Assembly (NCBI GenBank): GCA_020438665.1
Contig: JAGQUE010000268.1
Location: forward strand, 1 to 5,310
Reading direction: 5' to 3'
DNA: 5,310 bases
Source: Nocardioidaceae bacterium
GTDB taxonomy: Bacteria > Actinomycetota > Actinomycetes > Propionibacteriales > Nocardioidaceae
Position numbers and translations under genes: made by a program. The notes below the pieces were generated by a model. The model ran no database searches. It saw nothing but the letters and a program-made list of their open reading frames with translations, and had not been told where the DNA came from. Shown here piece by piece: positions 1 to 5,278 of this stretch (its first letter is position 1; each line of letters starts with the position of its first letter).

Positions 1-543
1 CGTGTACCTGTTCGTGATGTCCCAGACCCAGGCCTCATAGCTCATGCCCTGCTCCGCCAGCACCTGGTGGAGCAGGTCATAGCCGGTCGTGGCCGCCTGG
101 GGACCGTGGTCGGAGCGCTTCTCCTCGGCGAGGAGCGTGCGATAGATCGGCTCGACCTCCTGGATCGCGCCGCGCGCCGGCAGCCGCCGGTTGGAGTGGT
201 AGCCGACGATCTTGCCGGCCGCGTCGAAGCTCGGTGTCACGTGGGCGAGGACCCAGTAGTGCGCGCCGTCGACGGCCAGGTTGTTGACATAGGCGAAGAT
301 CTCCGACCCACCTTGGATCGTCTCCCAGAGCAGCTTGAAGACGCCGCCGGGCATCTCGGGATGGCGAATCAGGTTGTGCGGCTGACCCAGCACGTCGGTC
401 TCGGCGTAGCCGGCGATGCGCAGGAAGACGTGGTTCGCATAGGTGATCCGGCCCTGGAGGTCGGTCTTGGACACGATGATCTCGTCGGCGCCGAACGTGC
501 GCTCGACACCGCTCGGCCGGGGACGCGTGGCTGTGGTGTGCAC
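1..543 (-). CDS. Aer-type PAS sensor protein, copy 1 (3' end cut by window edge)
   Basis: Minus-strand gene of 181 visible codons, starting at GTG (541-543) and still open at base 1. The protein is a single PAS domain (about residues 19-120) plus a short helical tail. It matches the N-terminal FAD-binding PAS domain of the E. coli aerotaxis receptor Aer: the segments [28 protein letters not shown] and [10 protein letters not shown] align with Aer without gaps. Asn37, Arg60, His61, Trp73 and Asn88 fall at the Aer positions Asn34, Arg57, His58, Trp70 and Asn85, so flavin binding and redox sensing are likely (inference). No membrane segment or MCP signalling domain is fused. The end, [10 protein letters not shown], matches the last residues of the paralogue at 1633-2175, so only one or two codons are probably missing. 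The start was chosen by alignment with that paralogue and by the promoter 7 nt upstream; there is no good Shine-Dalgarno sequence. Confidence 0.88.
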   Translation of the reverse strand, partial: MHTTATRPRPSGVERTFGADEIIVSKTDLQGRITYANHVFLRIAGYAETDVLGQPHNLIRHPEMPGGVFKLLWETIQGGSEIFAYVNNLAVDGAHYWVLAHVTPSFDAAGKIVGYHSNRRLPARGAIQEVEPIYRTLLAEEKRSDHGPQAATTGYDLLHQVLAEQGMSYEAWVWDITNRYT

Positions 544-640
544 GACGTCACAATCGGCGGCGTGCAGGCAGAGTTAAGGGACGCGGGGAATTTGGAGGAA
601 TCCGTCCGGTTGGCGGCGGATGACGGCTGTTCTCGTTGGT
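544..640 (-). other. Intergenic gap between MCP gene and PAS copy 1
   Basis: This 97-bp gap separates two co-oriented genes. It holds the sigma-28-like promoter of the downstream PAS gene. There is no convincing terminator for the MCP gene: the only inverted repeats are short (ATCCG at 600-604 with CGGAT at 617-621, or CCGTC at 602-606 with GACGG at 622-626), mutually exclusive, and not followed by a T run on the minus strand. Some read-through from the MCP gene into the PAS gene is therefore possible. Confidence 0.5.
551..577 (-). promoter_or_regulatory. Sigma-28 (FliA/WhiG)-like promoter of PAS copy 1
   Basis: On the minus strand, GCCGATTG (551-558) matches 6 of 8 bases of the sigma-28 -10 element GCCGATAA. 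Eleven bases upstream, TTAACTCT (570-577) matches 5 of 8 of the -35 element TAAAGTTT. The -10 element ends 7 nt before the GTG start, the same geometry as the stronger promoter of the paralogue. It is weaker than that one on its own; the shared spacing is the main support. Confidence 0.45.
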
Positions 641-1636
641 TCAGGCTCGGAGCTCGGTCAGGAACCGGTCCACCTCGCTCCGCAGCAGCTCGGCCATCTC
701 GGCGAGGCCGTCGATCTGGCCCGCTTGGTCGGCGTACGCCGCCTCGGCGGTCGTGCCGTCGACGGCGACCCTCACGGCGTCCACCATCGGTGACATCTCG
801 CGGATGGTGGCCTGGACCGACCCCATGGCCTGCGAGCTCGCCTGGGTGACCTCCTGCATCGTGCGCACCTGCTCGGTGATGCGGTCGGTGGACCTGGCCG
901 TGGTGTCCGCGAGCTTCTTGACCTCGGCGGCGACGACGGCGAAGCTCCGACCGGACTCGCCGGCGCGGGCGGCCTCGATGGTGGCGTTGAGGGCGAGCAG
1001 CTGGGTCTGGGAGGCGATGCCGGAGATCAGCTTGACCACGTCCTCGATCTGTTCGGCCGCGGTCTCGACCCCGCGCACCGTCGAGTCGGCCGAGTCGGCC
1101 TCCGCCACGGCCAGCCTCGTGGACTCCGCCAGGCTGGAGGAGGTGGCGCTGAGCTCGGTGGAGGCCGCGGCGAGCTGCTCGGCCACGTGTGCCACGGTCT
1201 GCTCGAGGTGGTCGGCGAGCTCGATGCGTGAGGTCACGCTGTCGAGCCGGGCGTGGGTGGCGGCCATCGTGGCGATCGCGTCGTTGATCGTCTGGGCCCC
1301 GGTGCGGAACGACCCGGCCGTCCCGTCGAGCAGGAACCGGCGGTAGTAGCGCGCCTCGCTCGCGGCGGTCAGCGAGGCCGCCGACTCGCGGACATAGGCG
1401 TCGACCCGGTCCAGGAGCAGGTTGAGCGCGTGTCGGAACTGTTGGACGTGGGCGAGATCGGCCGTGCCGGGGACGGCCATCGCCCGGGCCTCGAGGTCGC
1501 CCCGGGCCGCGGCCTCGAGCACGCCGAGCCAGGTGAGGATGACGTCGTCGCATGTCCCGGTGCCGGTGCCGGTGCCGGTGGTGGTGGTGGTCTGCGTCGA
1601 TGCGCGCCGGTCGCGGCGCAGCCAGCGGCCGATCAT
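641..1636 (-). CDS. Soluble methyl-accepting chemotaxis protein without sensor domain
   Basis: This 331-residue protein transmits signals to the CheA/CheW kinase array. Residues 1-30 are a basic start followed by a Thr/Gly low-complexity linker. Residues 31-130 are helical and resemble the HAMP-like region of actinobacterial soluble MCPs (for example [20 protein letters not shown] at 95-114). Residues about 135-331 are the MCP signalling coiled coil. Its conserved hairpin tip lies at about 204-243 ([20 protein letters not shown], then [17 protein letters not shown]). There is no hydrophobic membrane segment, no ligand-binding domain and no C-terminal CheR-tethering WxxF-type pentapeptide. The ATG (1634-1636) overlaps the stop of the upstream PAS gene as ATGA and has no clear Shine-Dalgarno sequence, so translation is probably coupled. 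The likely input is therefore the neighbouring PAS protein (inference). The MCP family call is very secure; the partner assignment rests on context. Confidence 0.93.
   Translation of the reverse strand: MIGRWLRRDRRASTQTTTTTGTGTGTGTCDDVILTWLGVLEAAARGDLEARAMAVPGTADLAHVQQFRHALNLLLDRVDAYVRESAASLTAASEARYYRRFLLDGTAGSFRTGAQTINDAIATMAATHARLDSVTSRIELADHLEQTVAHVAEQLAAASTELSATSSSLAESTRLAVAEADSADSTVRGVETAAEQIEDVVKLISGIASQTQLLALNATIEAARAGESGRSFAVVAAEVKKLADTTARSTDRITEQVRTMQEVTQASSQAMGSVQATIREMSPMVDAVRVAVDGTTAEAAYADQAGQIDGLAEMAELLRSEVDRFLTELRA
1559..1591 (+). repeat. In-frame GGT / GGTGCC microsatellite inside the MCP gene
   Basis: The plus strand shows three perfect GGTGCC units (1559-1576) followed by five GGT units (1577-1591). 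Read on the minus strand these encode Thr5 and then Gly-Thr repeats at residues 16-26 of the MCP, in the linker before its first helix. Because the units are 3 and 6 bp, slippage would change linker length without a frameshift. Confidence 0.85.
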
Positions 1637-2175
1637 GCGGCGTACCGGTTGGTGATGTCCCAGACCCAGGCCTCATAGGTGGTGCCCTGCTCGTCGAGCA
1701 GGCGGTGGAGCAGGTCGAGGCCGGCCGTGGCCGCCTGGGGACCGCTCTGGTGGCGCCGTTCCTCGGCGACCAGCGTCCGATAGACCGGCTCCACCTCACG
1801 GATGGCTCCGCGGGCGGGCAGCCGCCGGTTGGAGTGGTGGCCGACCAGCGTGCCGTCCGCGTCGAAGCTGGGGGTCACGTGCGCCAGCACCCAGTAGTGC
1901 GCTCCGTCGGCGGCGAGGTTGAGGACATAGGCGAAGATCTCCTCCCCCCGCTCGATGGTGTTCCAGAGCAGCTTGAAGACGCTGCCGGGCATCCCGGGAT
2001 GGCGGATGATGTTGTGCGGGCGACCCAGCAGGTCGGCCTCGGCAAAGGCGCTGACCCGGCAGAACACGTCGTTGGTATAGGTCAGCCGGCCTTGCAGATC
2101 GGTCTTGGAGACGATGACCTCGTCCCGCCCGAAGGTGCGCTCGGTCCCCGTGGGCGCTGTCGCGATGGTGGGCAC
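1633..2175 (-). CDS. Aer-type PAS sensor protein, copy 2
   Basis: This complete 180-residue protein starts at GTG (2173-2175). It consists of one PAS domain (about 17-118) and a C-terminal helical tail ending [11 protein letters not shown]. Collinearity with E. coli Aer is close: [31 protein letters not shown] and HYWV all align. Asn35, Arg58, His59, Trp71 and Asn86 occupy the positions of Aer Asn34, Arg57, His58, Trp70 and Asn85, which lie in or near the flavin pocket. Where Aer has Asp60 this copy has Gly61, whereas copy 1 has Glu63. A cytoplasmic redox or oxygen sensor is therefore likely (inference). It carries no output domain. Its TGA overlaps the ATG of the downstream MCP gene, pointing to a split Aer receptor made of two chains. 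By hand alignment it is about 75% identical to copy 1. There is no usable Shine-Dalgarno sequence; the promoter spacing suggests a leaderless mRNA starting at or next to the GTG. Confidence 0.92.
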   Translation of the reverse strand: MPTIATAPTGTERTFGRDEVIVSKTDLQGRLTYTNDVFCRVSAFAEADLLGRPHNIIRHPGMPGSVFKLLWNTIERGEEIFAYVLNLAADGAHYWVLAHVTPSFDADGTLVGHHSNRRLPARGAIREVEPVYRTLVAEERRHQSGPQAATAGLDLLHRLLDEQGTTYEAWVWDITNRYAA

Positions 2176-2182
2176 GGCAGTC

Positions 2183-2209
2183 TTATCGGCTCGGCATGCG
2201 AAAACCTGA
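2183..2209 (-). promoter_or_regulatory. Sigma-28 (FliA/WhiG)-type promoter of the PAS-MCP pair
   Basis: On the minus strand, TCAGGTTT (2202-2209), an 11-nt spacer and GCCGATAA (2183-2190) match the sigma-28 consensus TAAAGTTT-N11-GCCGATAA. The -10 element is perfect, the spacing exact, and the -35 element matches 6 of 8. Only 7 nt separate the -10 element from the GTG start, so the transcript would have almost no leader. This ties the PAS-MCP pair to the motility (or WhiG-like) regulon. Confidence 0.72.
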
Positions 2210-2217
2210 CGATTTTT

Positions 2218-2232
2218 GTTGCCTAGGCGAAC
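2218..2232. promoter_or_regulatory. Near-palindrome GTTGCCTAGGCGAAC upstream of the sigma-28 promoter
   Basis: An 8-bp perfect palindrome GCCTAGGC is flanked by GTT and AAC, with one extra base on the right side. It lies 9 bp upstream of the -35 element and 23 bp beyond the stop of the M23 peptidase gene. The two-base centre makes it a poor RNA hairpin, so an operator is more likely than a terminator. No binding protein can be named. Confidence 0.3.
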
Positions 2233-2255
2233 TAATCGCGTCTTTCGGCTGTTGG

Positions 2256-3569
2256 TCAGGGAGTGACGCCGTGCTGCACGAACGCGGGGTAGGGGTCCAC
2301 CGCGTCACCGCCGCCCGGGTGGACCTCGACGTGGAGGTGGGCGCCATAGGCGTTGCCGGTCTCGCCGATATAGCCGATGAGCTCACCCGCGGTCACGGTG
2401 TCACCGGTGCTGACCGCGAAGCTGGACTGGTGGCAGTACCAGATCTCGGTGCCGTCCTCGAGCTGCACCACGGTCTTGTTGCCGTAGGCGCCGTCATAGG
2501 AGGCCGACAGCACCACGCCGTTGGCGACCGAGTGGATCGCGGTGCCATAGGGGGCCGCGAAGTCGAGACCGGTGTGGTAGCCCGAGGAGTAGTAGCTGCG
2601 GGCCATGCCGAAGGTGTTGGTGATGTGATAGCTGTCCACCGGGAGCACCCACAGGTTGAGGGCCATCTTGTCGGACTGCTGCTGGGCCCGCTGGGCGAAC
2701 TTCTTGAGCGCGTTGTCACGCTGCTCGGCCTGGGCCTCGGTGGCCGCCTCCAGCGGGCTGGTCGCCGCGTCGCCCTCGGCGTCGCGCTGCCCGTCGCGGC
2801 TCACTCCGGCCGAGCGCCCCTGGATGAGGCTGGTGGCCGACTCGCCCGCGGTGCCGCTGAGCGCCGAGGCCTGGACGACCCGCGAGGAGCTGTCATCGGA
2901 CACGGTGGAGATCAGGTCGCTGCTGACACCCGAGGTGAGGGCGCCACCGATGGCCACGGCCATGGTGGCGATGCCGGCCAGCACCGGTGCCGACGGCAGG
3001 ATGCGGAACAGCGGACCGCGCGAGCCGGTGTGCTTGGAGGCCCGGCGCTTGCCGGGCGTCACGGTGGCCGGCTCGGCCGCCGGAGCGGCCGGGGCCGTCA
3101 CGACGGGTTCGACAACCGGGGTGGTCGCCACGGTGGCGACCGGCGCCAACGCGACCGGGGTCTCGAGGGTCACGACCGGCTCGACGACGGGCGCCGCCTC
3201 GATCGTGGTGGCGACGGCCGTGGGAGCGGACTCGATGACGGTGGGGGTCTCGACGACGAGGGTGTCGATCGGCTGGGGGGTCTCGACCCGAGGAGCGGGA
3301 TCGGCGCGATGGCGGTGCTCGACGCGGGGAGCGGGGATGGCGGTCACGACCGGGGCGGGAGGCACCGGAGTCGCCAGCGCCTCGAGGACCATCTCGTCGG
3401 AGGTCTGGGTAGCGGCGGCGGTCGATCGGGCCACGCGCTTGCCGACATAGGTCGGCGGCGACGCGGTCTCGGTCGGCATGGCCGCGCGGCGCTTCCCGCC
3501 GGCATGCGTGCCTGAGGACCCCGAGGAGCTTGGTCCGAAGCCGCTGTCCGCGGCCCGGTGGCTACCCAT
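2256..3569 (-). CDS. Membrane-anchored M23 (LytM) family cell-wall peptidase
   Basis: This 437-residue protein probably cleaves peptidoglycan cross-bridges or stem peptides outside the membrane. Residues 1-66 are polar and basic. Residues 67-172 are rich in Pro, Val, Thr and Ala, with PVVEPVVT occurring twice. A basic stretch (KRRASKHTGSR) precedes one membrane segment at about 188-214, which puts the tail inside the cell and the C-terminus outside. Residues about 267-302 look helical and charged, a likely stalk. The LytM domain (about 320-437) keeps all key residues: His332 and Asp336 of HTGLD, His380, and His411/His413 of HLH, so it should be catalytically active. The ATG (3567-3569) was chosen because GAGGA sits 8 nt upstream and MGSHRA is a typical beginning for such proteins; the frame stays open for 46 more codons upstream. 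A second ATG at 3477-3479 (residue 31) is less well placed. Apart from orientation, nothing links it to the chemotaxis genes. Confidence 0.9.
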   Translation of the reverse strand: MGSHRAADSGFGPSSSGSSGTHAGGKRRAAMPTETASPPTYVGKRVARSTAAATQTSDEMVLEALATPVPPAPVVTAIPAPRVEHRHRADPAPRVETPQPIDTLVVETPTVIESAPTAVATTIEAAPVVEPVVTLETPVALAPVATVATTPVVEPVVTAPAAPAAEPATVTPGKRRASKHTGSRGPLFRILPSAPVLAGIATMAVAIGGALTSGVSSDLISTVSDDSSSRVVQASALSGTAGESATSLIQGRSAGVSRDGQRDAEGDAATSPLEAATEAQAEQRDNALKKFAQRAQQQSDKMALNLWVLPVDSYHITNTFGMARSYYSSGYHTGLDFAAPYGTAIHSVANGVVLSASYDGAYGNKTVVQLEDGTEIWYCHQSSFAVSTGDTVTAGELIGYIGETGNAYGAHLHVEVHPGGGDAVDPYPAFVQHGVTP

Positions 3570-3596
3570 ACGGAATGTCCTCACTGACGGGGGATC

Positions 3597-3633
3597 GTGA
3601 CAACGGTCCCTGACTGTAACGGAAACATCACGG
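3597..3633. promoter_or_regulatory. Putative promoter/operator of the M23 gene with three CGG-ended repeats
   Basis: The plus strand carries GTGACAACGG (3597-3606), GTAACGG (3616-3622) and ATCACGG (3627-3633), three related boxes upstream of the peptidase start. On the minus strand a TACAGT sequence (3613-3618) fits a -10 element and would start transcription about 40 nt before the ATG; the -35 region is weak. GTAAC/GTCAC-like direct repeats are known as MtrA response-regulator sites before cell-wall hydrolase genes in other actinobacteria. Assignment to MtrA is a guess from that resemblance. Confidence 0.3.
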
Positions 3634-3644
3634 AGCGGGAAACT

Positions 3645-3710
3645 CGGGTCCCCTCGGTTGGTGCAGGCCGACCCCCCGATTGTGCGCAATCGTTTCAGCC
3701 GAGACACCCG
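3645..3710 (-). promoter_or_regulatory. Nested inverted repeats upstream of the M23 gene (possible structured leader or operator)
   Basis: Read on the minus strand, CGGGTGTCTCGG (3699-3710) pairs with CCGAGGGGACCCG (3645-3657) as two 5-bp helices around a small internal loop. Inside lies a perfect 6-bp hairpin, CGATTG (3677-3682) with CAATCG (3687-3692), closing a 4-nt loop. If transcription of the peptidase gene begins upstream of 3710, this would be a folded 5' leader. If it begins near 3606, it is a DNA operator region. It lacks the conserved blocks I know for the cyclic-di-AMP (ydaO) riboswitch, which often precedes such genes in actinobacteria. Confidence 0.35.
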
Positions 3711-3743
3711 AAACGGCGGAATCGGGGCTCGAGGATCGCCCTC

Positions 3744-3774
3744 CCCCGGCGGGAACCGGCCTTCTCCGCCGGGG
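3744..3774. repeat. Inverted repeat with 9-bp arms in the divergent promoter region
   Basis: CCCCGGCGG (3744-3752) and CCGCCGGGG (3766-3774) are perfect complements around a 13-nt centre. Within it GAA/TTC (3753-3755 and 3762-3764) could extend the stem with one bulged base. It lies 12 bp upstream of the proposed -35 element of the plus-strand gene. There is no following T run in either direction, so a regulatory site or cruciform is more likely than a terminator. Confidence 0.5.
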
Positions 3775-3786
3775 TGGACCAGACCG

Positions 3787-3814
3787 TTGCACCGGGCTGG
3801 CCGCGACCTAGGGT
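3787..3814 (+). promoter_or_regulatory. Promoter of the DUF480-methyltransferase gene, leaderless
   Basis: TTGCAC (3787-3792) and TAGGGT (3809-3814) are 16 bp apart. The -10 element matches the actinobacterial TANNNT pattern, and only 6 nt separate it from the GTG start at 3821. That is the usual geometry of a leaderless transcript. The -35 element is weak (TTG only). Confidence 0.55.
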
Positions 3815-3820
3815 GGTGCC

Positions 3821-5035
3821 GTGACGGACCACCCGATGCTCGCCCCCGTCCACCAGCGCATCCTGGGCAGCCTGTTGGAGAAGCAGCGCACGGTGCCCGC
3901 GTCCTACCCGATGACGCTCAACGCCCTGCGGCTGGCGTGCAACCAGACCACCAGCCGTGAGCCGGTGACCGACTTCGACGAGGGGACGCTCGAGGAGGCG
4001 CTGACCGACCTGCGTCACCGCGAGCTCGTGCGGGTGGTGTGGGCCGACACCGGCCGACGCACCCTGAAGTATCACCAGACCCTCGACGAGCGGCTGGCCC
4101 TGCAGCCCGACGAGCGGGCCCTCGTCACCGTTCTGCTGCTCCGTGGCGCCCAGTCCGCCGGCGAGCTCAAGACCCGCACGGAGCGGCTGCACCCGTTCGC
4201 AGACCGCGGCGAGGTGGAGATGTGCCTACGGCGGCTGGCGTCGCTGCCCACGCCGCTGGTCCAGGAGCTGGAGCGTCGCCCCGGCCAGCACGACGCCCGG
4301 TGGGTCCACCTGCTCGGGCCCGTCGAGACGGGGGTCCCGCTGGCGGCCGCACCGCAGGGCGACGACCTCGAGTCGGTGCTCCGTGATGGGCCCGAGGCGC
4401 GGGACGCGCGGGTGCGTCGCTCCTACGGCGCCCTGGCCGCGGCGTACGGCGACCGCTACGACGCGGACGCGGCGCTGGCCGGGCAGCCGTTCGAGCGGTG
4501 GCTGCTCGAACGCGTGGCCGACGACGCCGCAGGGCACCCCGTCGCCGACGTGGGCTGCGGCACCGGCCAGGTGACCGCGTTCCTGGCCGACCACGGCGCT
4601 CGAGCGTTCGGGTTCGACGCGGTGCCCGCCATGGTGGCCGAGGCGCGGCGCCGCCACCCGGGGCTCGCCTTCGACGTGGTCGACCTGCACCGGATGCTCA
4701 AGCCTCGCGACGACGACGGGTGGGGGGCCGTGCTGGCCCTCTATGCCCTCTCCCATGTCGCGCCGTCCGAGCTCGGCGCGGCGGTCGCGTCGCTGGCCCG
4801 CGTCCTGCGTCCCGGCGGCCGGCTGCTGCTGGCCCTCGGCGCCGGTCCCGCCCTGCGGCACCGTGACGAGTGGCTGGGCGTGGAGGTCGATCTCGACCTG
4901 GTCGACCACGACCCCGCCCACGTGCGCCGCGTGGTCGCCGACGCCGGTCTGCGCGACGTGGAGTGGTATCTGCGGGGTCCGCGGACCGAGGCGGGGGAGA
5001 CCACCGACCGGCTGTTCGTCCTCGCGACGCGCTGA
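3821..5035 (+). CDS. DUF480 (YceH-type) winged-helix / class I methyltransferase fusion protein
   Basis: This is a 404-residue two-domain protein. Residues about 6-168 belong to the DUF480/YceH family: HQRILGSLLEKQRTVPASYP, LACNQTTSREPV, LLLRGAQSAGEL and RWVHLLGPVE line up with E. coli YceH over its length. YceH is predicted to be a tandem winged-helix protein of unknown function. After a linker (about 169-195), residues about 196-404 form an S-adenosylmethionine-dependent methyltransferase: motif I VADVGCGTGQ (241-250), the acidic end of strand 2 at Asp266 (GFDAV), AVLALYALSHV (303-313) and LRPGGRLLLALG (329-340). The substrate cannot be read from sequence; small molecule, RNA or protein are all open. 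The GTG start at 3821 fits the -10 element just upstream; ATG at codon 6 is an alternative. The gene is monocistronic as far as visible and diverges from the peptidase gene. Confidence 0.9.
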   Translation: MTDHPMLAPVHQRILGSLLEKQRTVPASYPMTLNALRLACNQTTSREPVTDFDEGTLEEALTDLRHRELVRVVWADTGRRTLKYHQTLDERLALQPDERALVTVLLLRGAQSAGELKTRTERLHPFADRGEVEMCLRRLASLPTPLVQELERRPGQHDARWVHLLGPVETGVPLAAAPQGDDLESVLRDGPEARDARVRRSYGALAAAYGDRYDADAALAGQPFERWLLERVADDAAGHPVADVGCGTGQVTAFLADHGARAFGFDAVPAMVAEARRRHPGLAFDVVDLHRMLKPRDDDGWGAVLALYALSHVAPSELGAAVASLARVLRPGGRLLLALGAGPALRHRDEWLGVEVDLDLVDHDPAHVRRVVADAGLRDVEWYLRGPRTEAGETTDRLFVLATR

Positions 5036-5041
5036 CACGCC

Positions 5042-5111
5042 CGTCGTCCGGCCCCCGTCGTCTGGCCCCCGTCGTCTGGCGGCCGTCGTTTGGCCGGCGT
5101 CGTCGGGCTGG
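5042..5111 (+). repeat. Five-copy 14-bp tandem repeat
   Basis: CGTCGT recurs exactly every 14 bp at 5042, 5056, 5070, 5084 and 5098. Units 1 and 2 (CGTCGTCCGGCCCC, CGTCGTCTGGCCCC) differ by one base and later units drift at the 3' half. The array begins 7 nt after the methyltransferase stop codon and is non-coding, since 14 bp is not a multiple of three. No stem-loop forms within a unit. Confidence 0.9.
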
Positions 5112-5130
5112 GAGCGGCCGTGGGACGCCG

Positions 5131-5173
5131 CATCGACGTGGCATTGCTCACATCGACGGCCGAAACGGTCGAT
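5131..5173. repeat. CATCGACG direct repeats and ATCGAC/GTCGAT inverted repeat upstream of sucC
   Basis: CATCGACG occurs at 5131-5138 and 5151-5158, exactly 20 bp (about two helical turns) apart. The second copy is also the left arm of an inverted repeat, ATCGAC (5152-5157) and GTCGAT (5168-5173). This could be a binding site for a regulator of sucC or a weak terminator for the methyltransferase gene; only TTT follows the right arm, so termination is the less likely reading. Confidence 0.4.
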
Positions 5174-5223
5174 TTCCGCGGTGAGCGGTCGGAACCAGCG
5201 TGGTCGGCCGGAGCCCACCGGTT

Positions 5224-5229
5224 TAGGCT
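5224..5229 (+). promoter_or_regulatory. Candidate -10 element of sucC
   Basis: TAGGCT fits the actinobacterial TANNNT pattern and would give a leader of roughly 42-45 nt before the GTG. The -35 position (around 5201-5206, TGGTCG) is poor. The call rests mainly on the one hexamer and its distance from the gene. Confidence 0.3.
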
Positions 5230-5278
5230 GCGACCCAGTTTCTCCCCTGACGTCGACCTGTGAGGACGTGGCTGGATC

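Noticed and set aside
67..849. Plus-strand open frame that is similar to the one at 1552-2226
   Set aside because: The similarity simply mirrors the duplicated PAS genes on the other strand; the frame has no domain of its own and runs past the PAS start into the MCP gene.
369..1799. A 476-codon minus-strand open frame
   Set aside because: It is another frame across the MCP and both PAS genes, and its product is Arg/Pro-rich without structure.
2210..2255. Rho-independent terminator after the M23 gene
   Set aside because: The GCCTAGGC palindrome is followed by an A run, not a T run, on the minus strand, and its centre is too tight to fold as RNA.
2196..3515. A 439-codon plus-strand open frame antisense to the M23 peptidase
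   Set aside because: It encodes Gly/Arg/His-rich low-complexity sequence with no recognisable domain, while the opposite strand holds a clear LytM domain. Long antisense frames are expected at this GC content.
3570..3820. Cyclic-di-AMP (ydaO-type) riboswitch before the M23 gene
   Set aside because: A GGGGACCC block is present, but the following GGGGUGAAUC-like and CCGAAUCCGNCAGCU-like blocks are missing, and the available leader is arranged differently.
4226..5218. A 330-codon minus-strand open frame antisense to the methyltransferase
   Set aside because: No recognisable domain, and it covers the tandem repeat; the plus strand has all methyltransferase motifs in frame.
5191..5223. ECF sigma promoter (GGAAC ... 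GTT) before sucC
   Set aside because: GGAAC (5191-5195) and the GTT at 5221 are about 25 bp apart, well beyond the usual 16-19.
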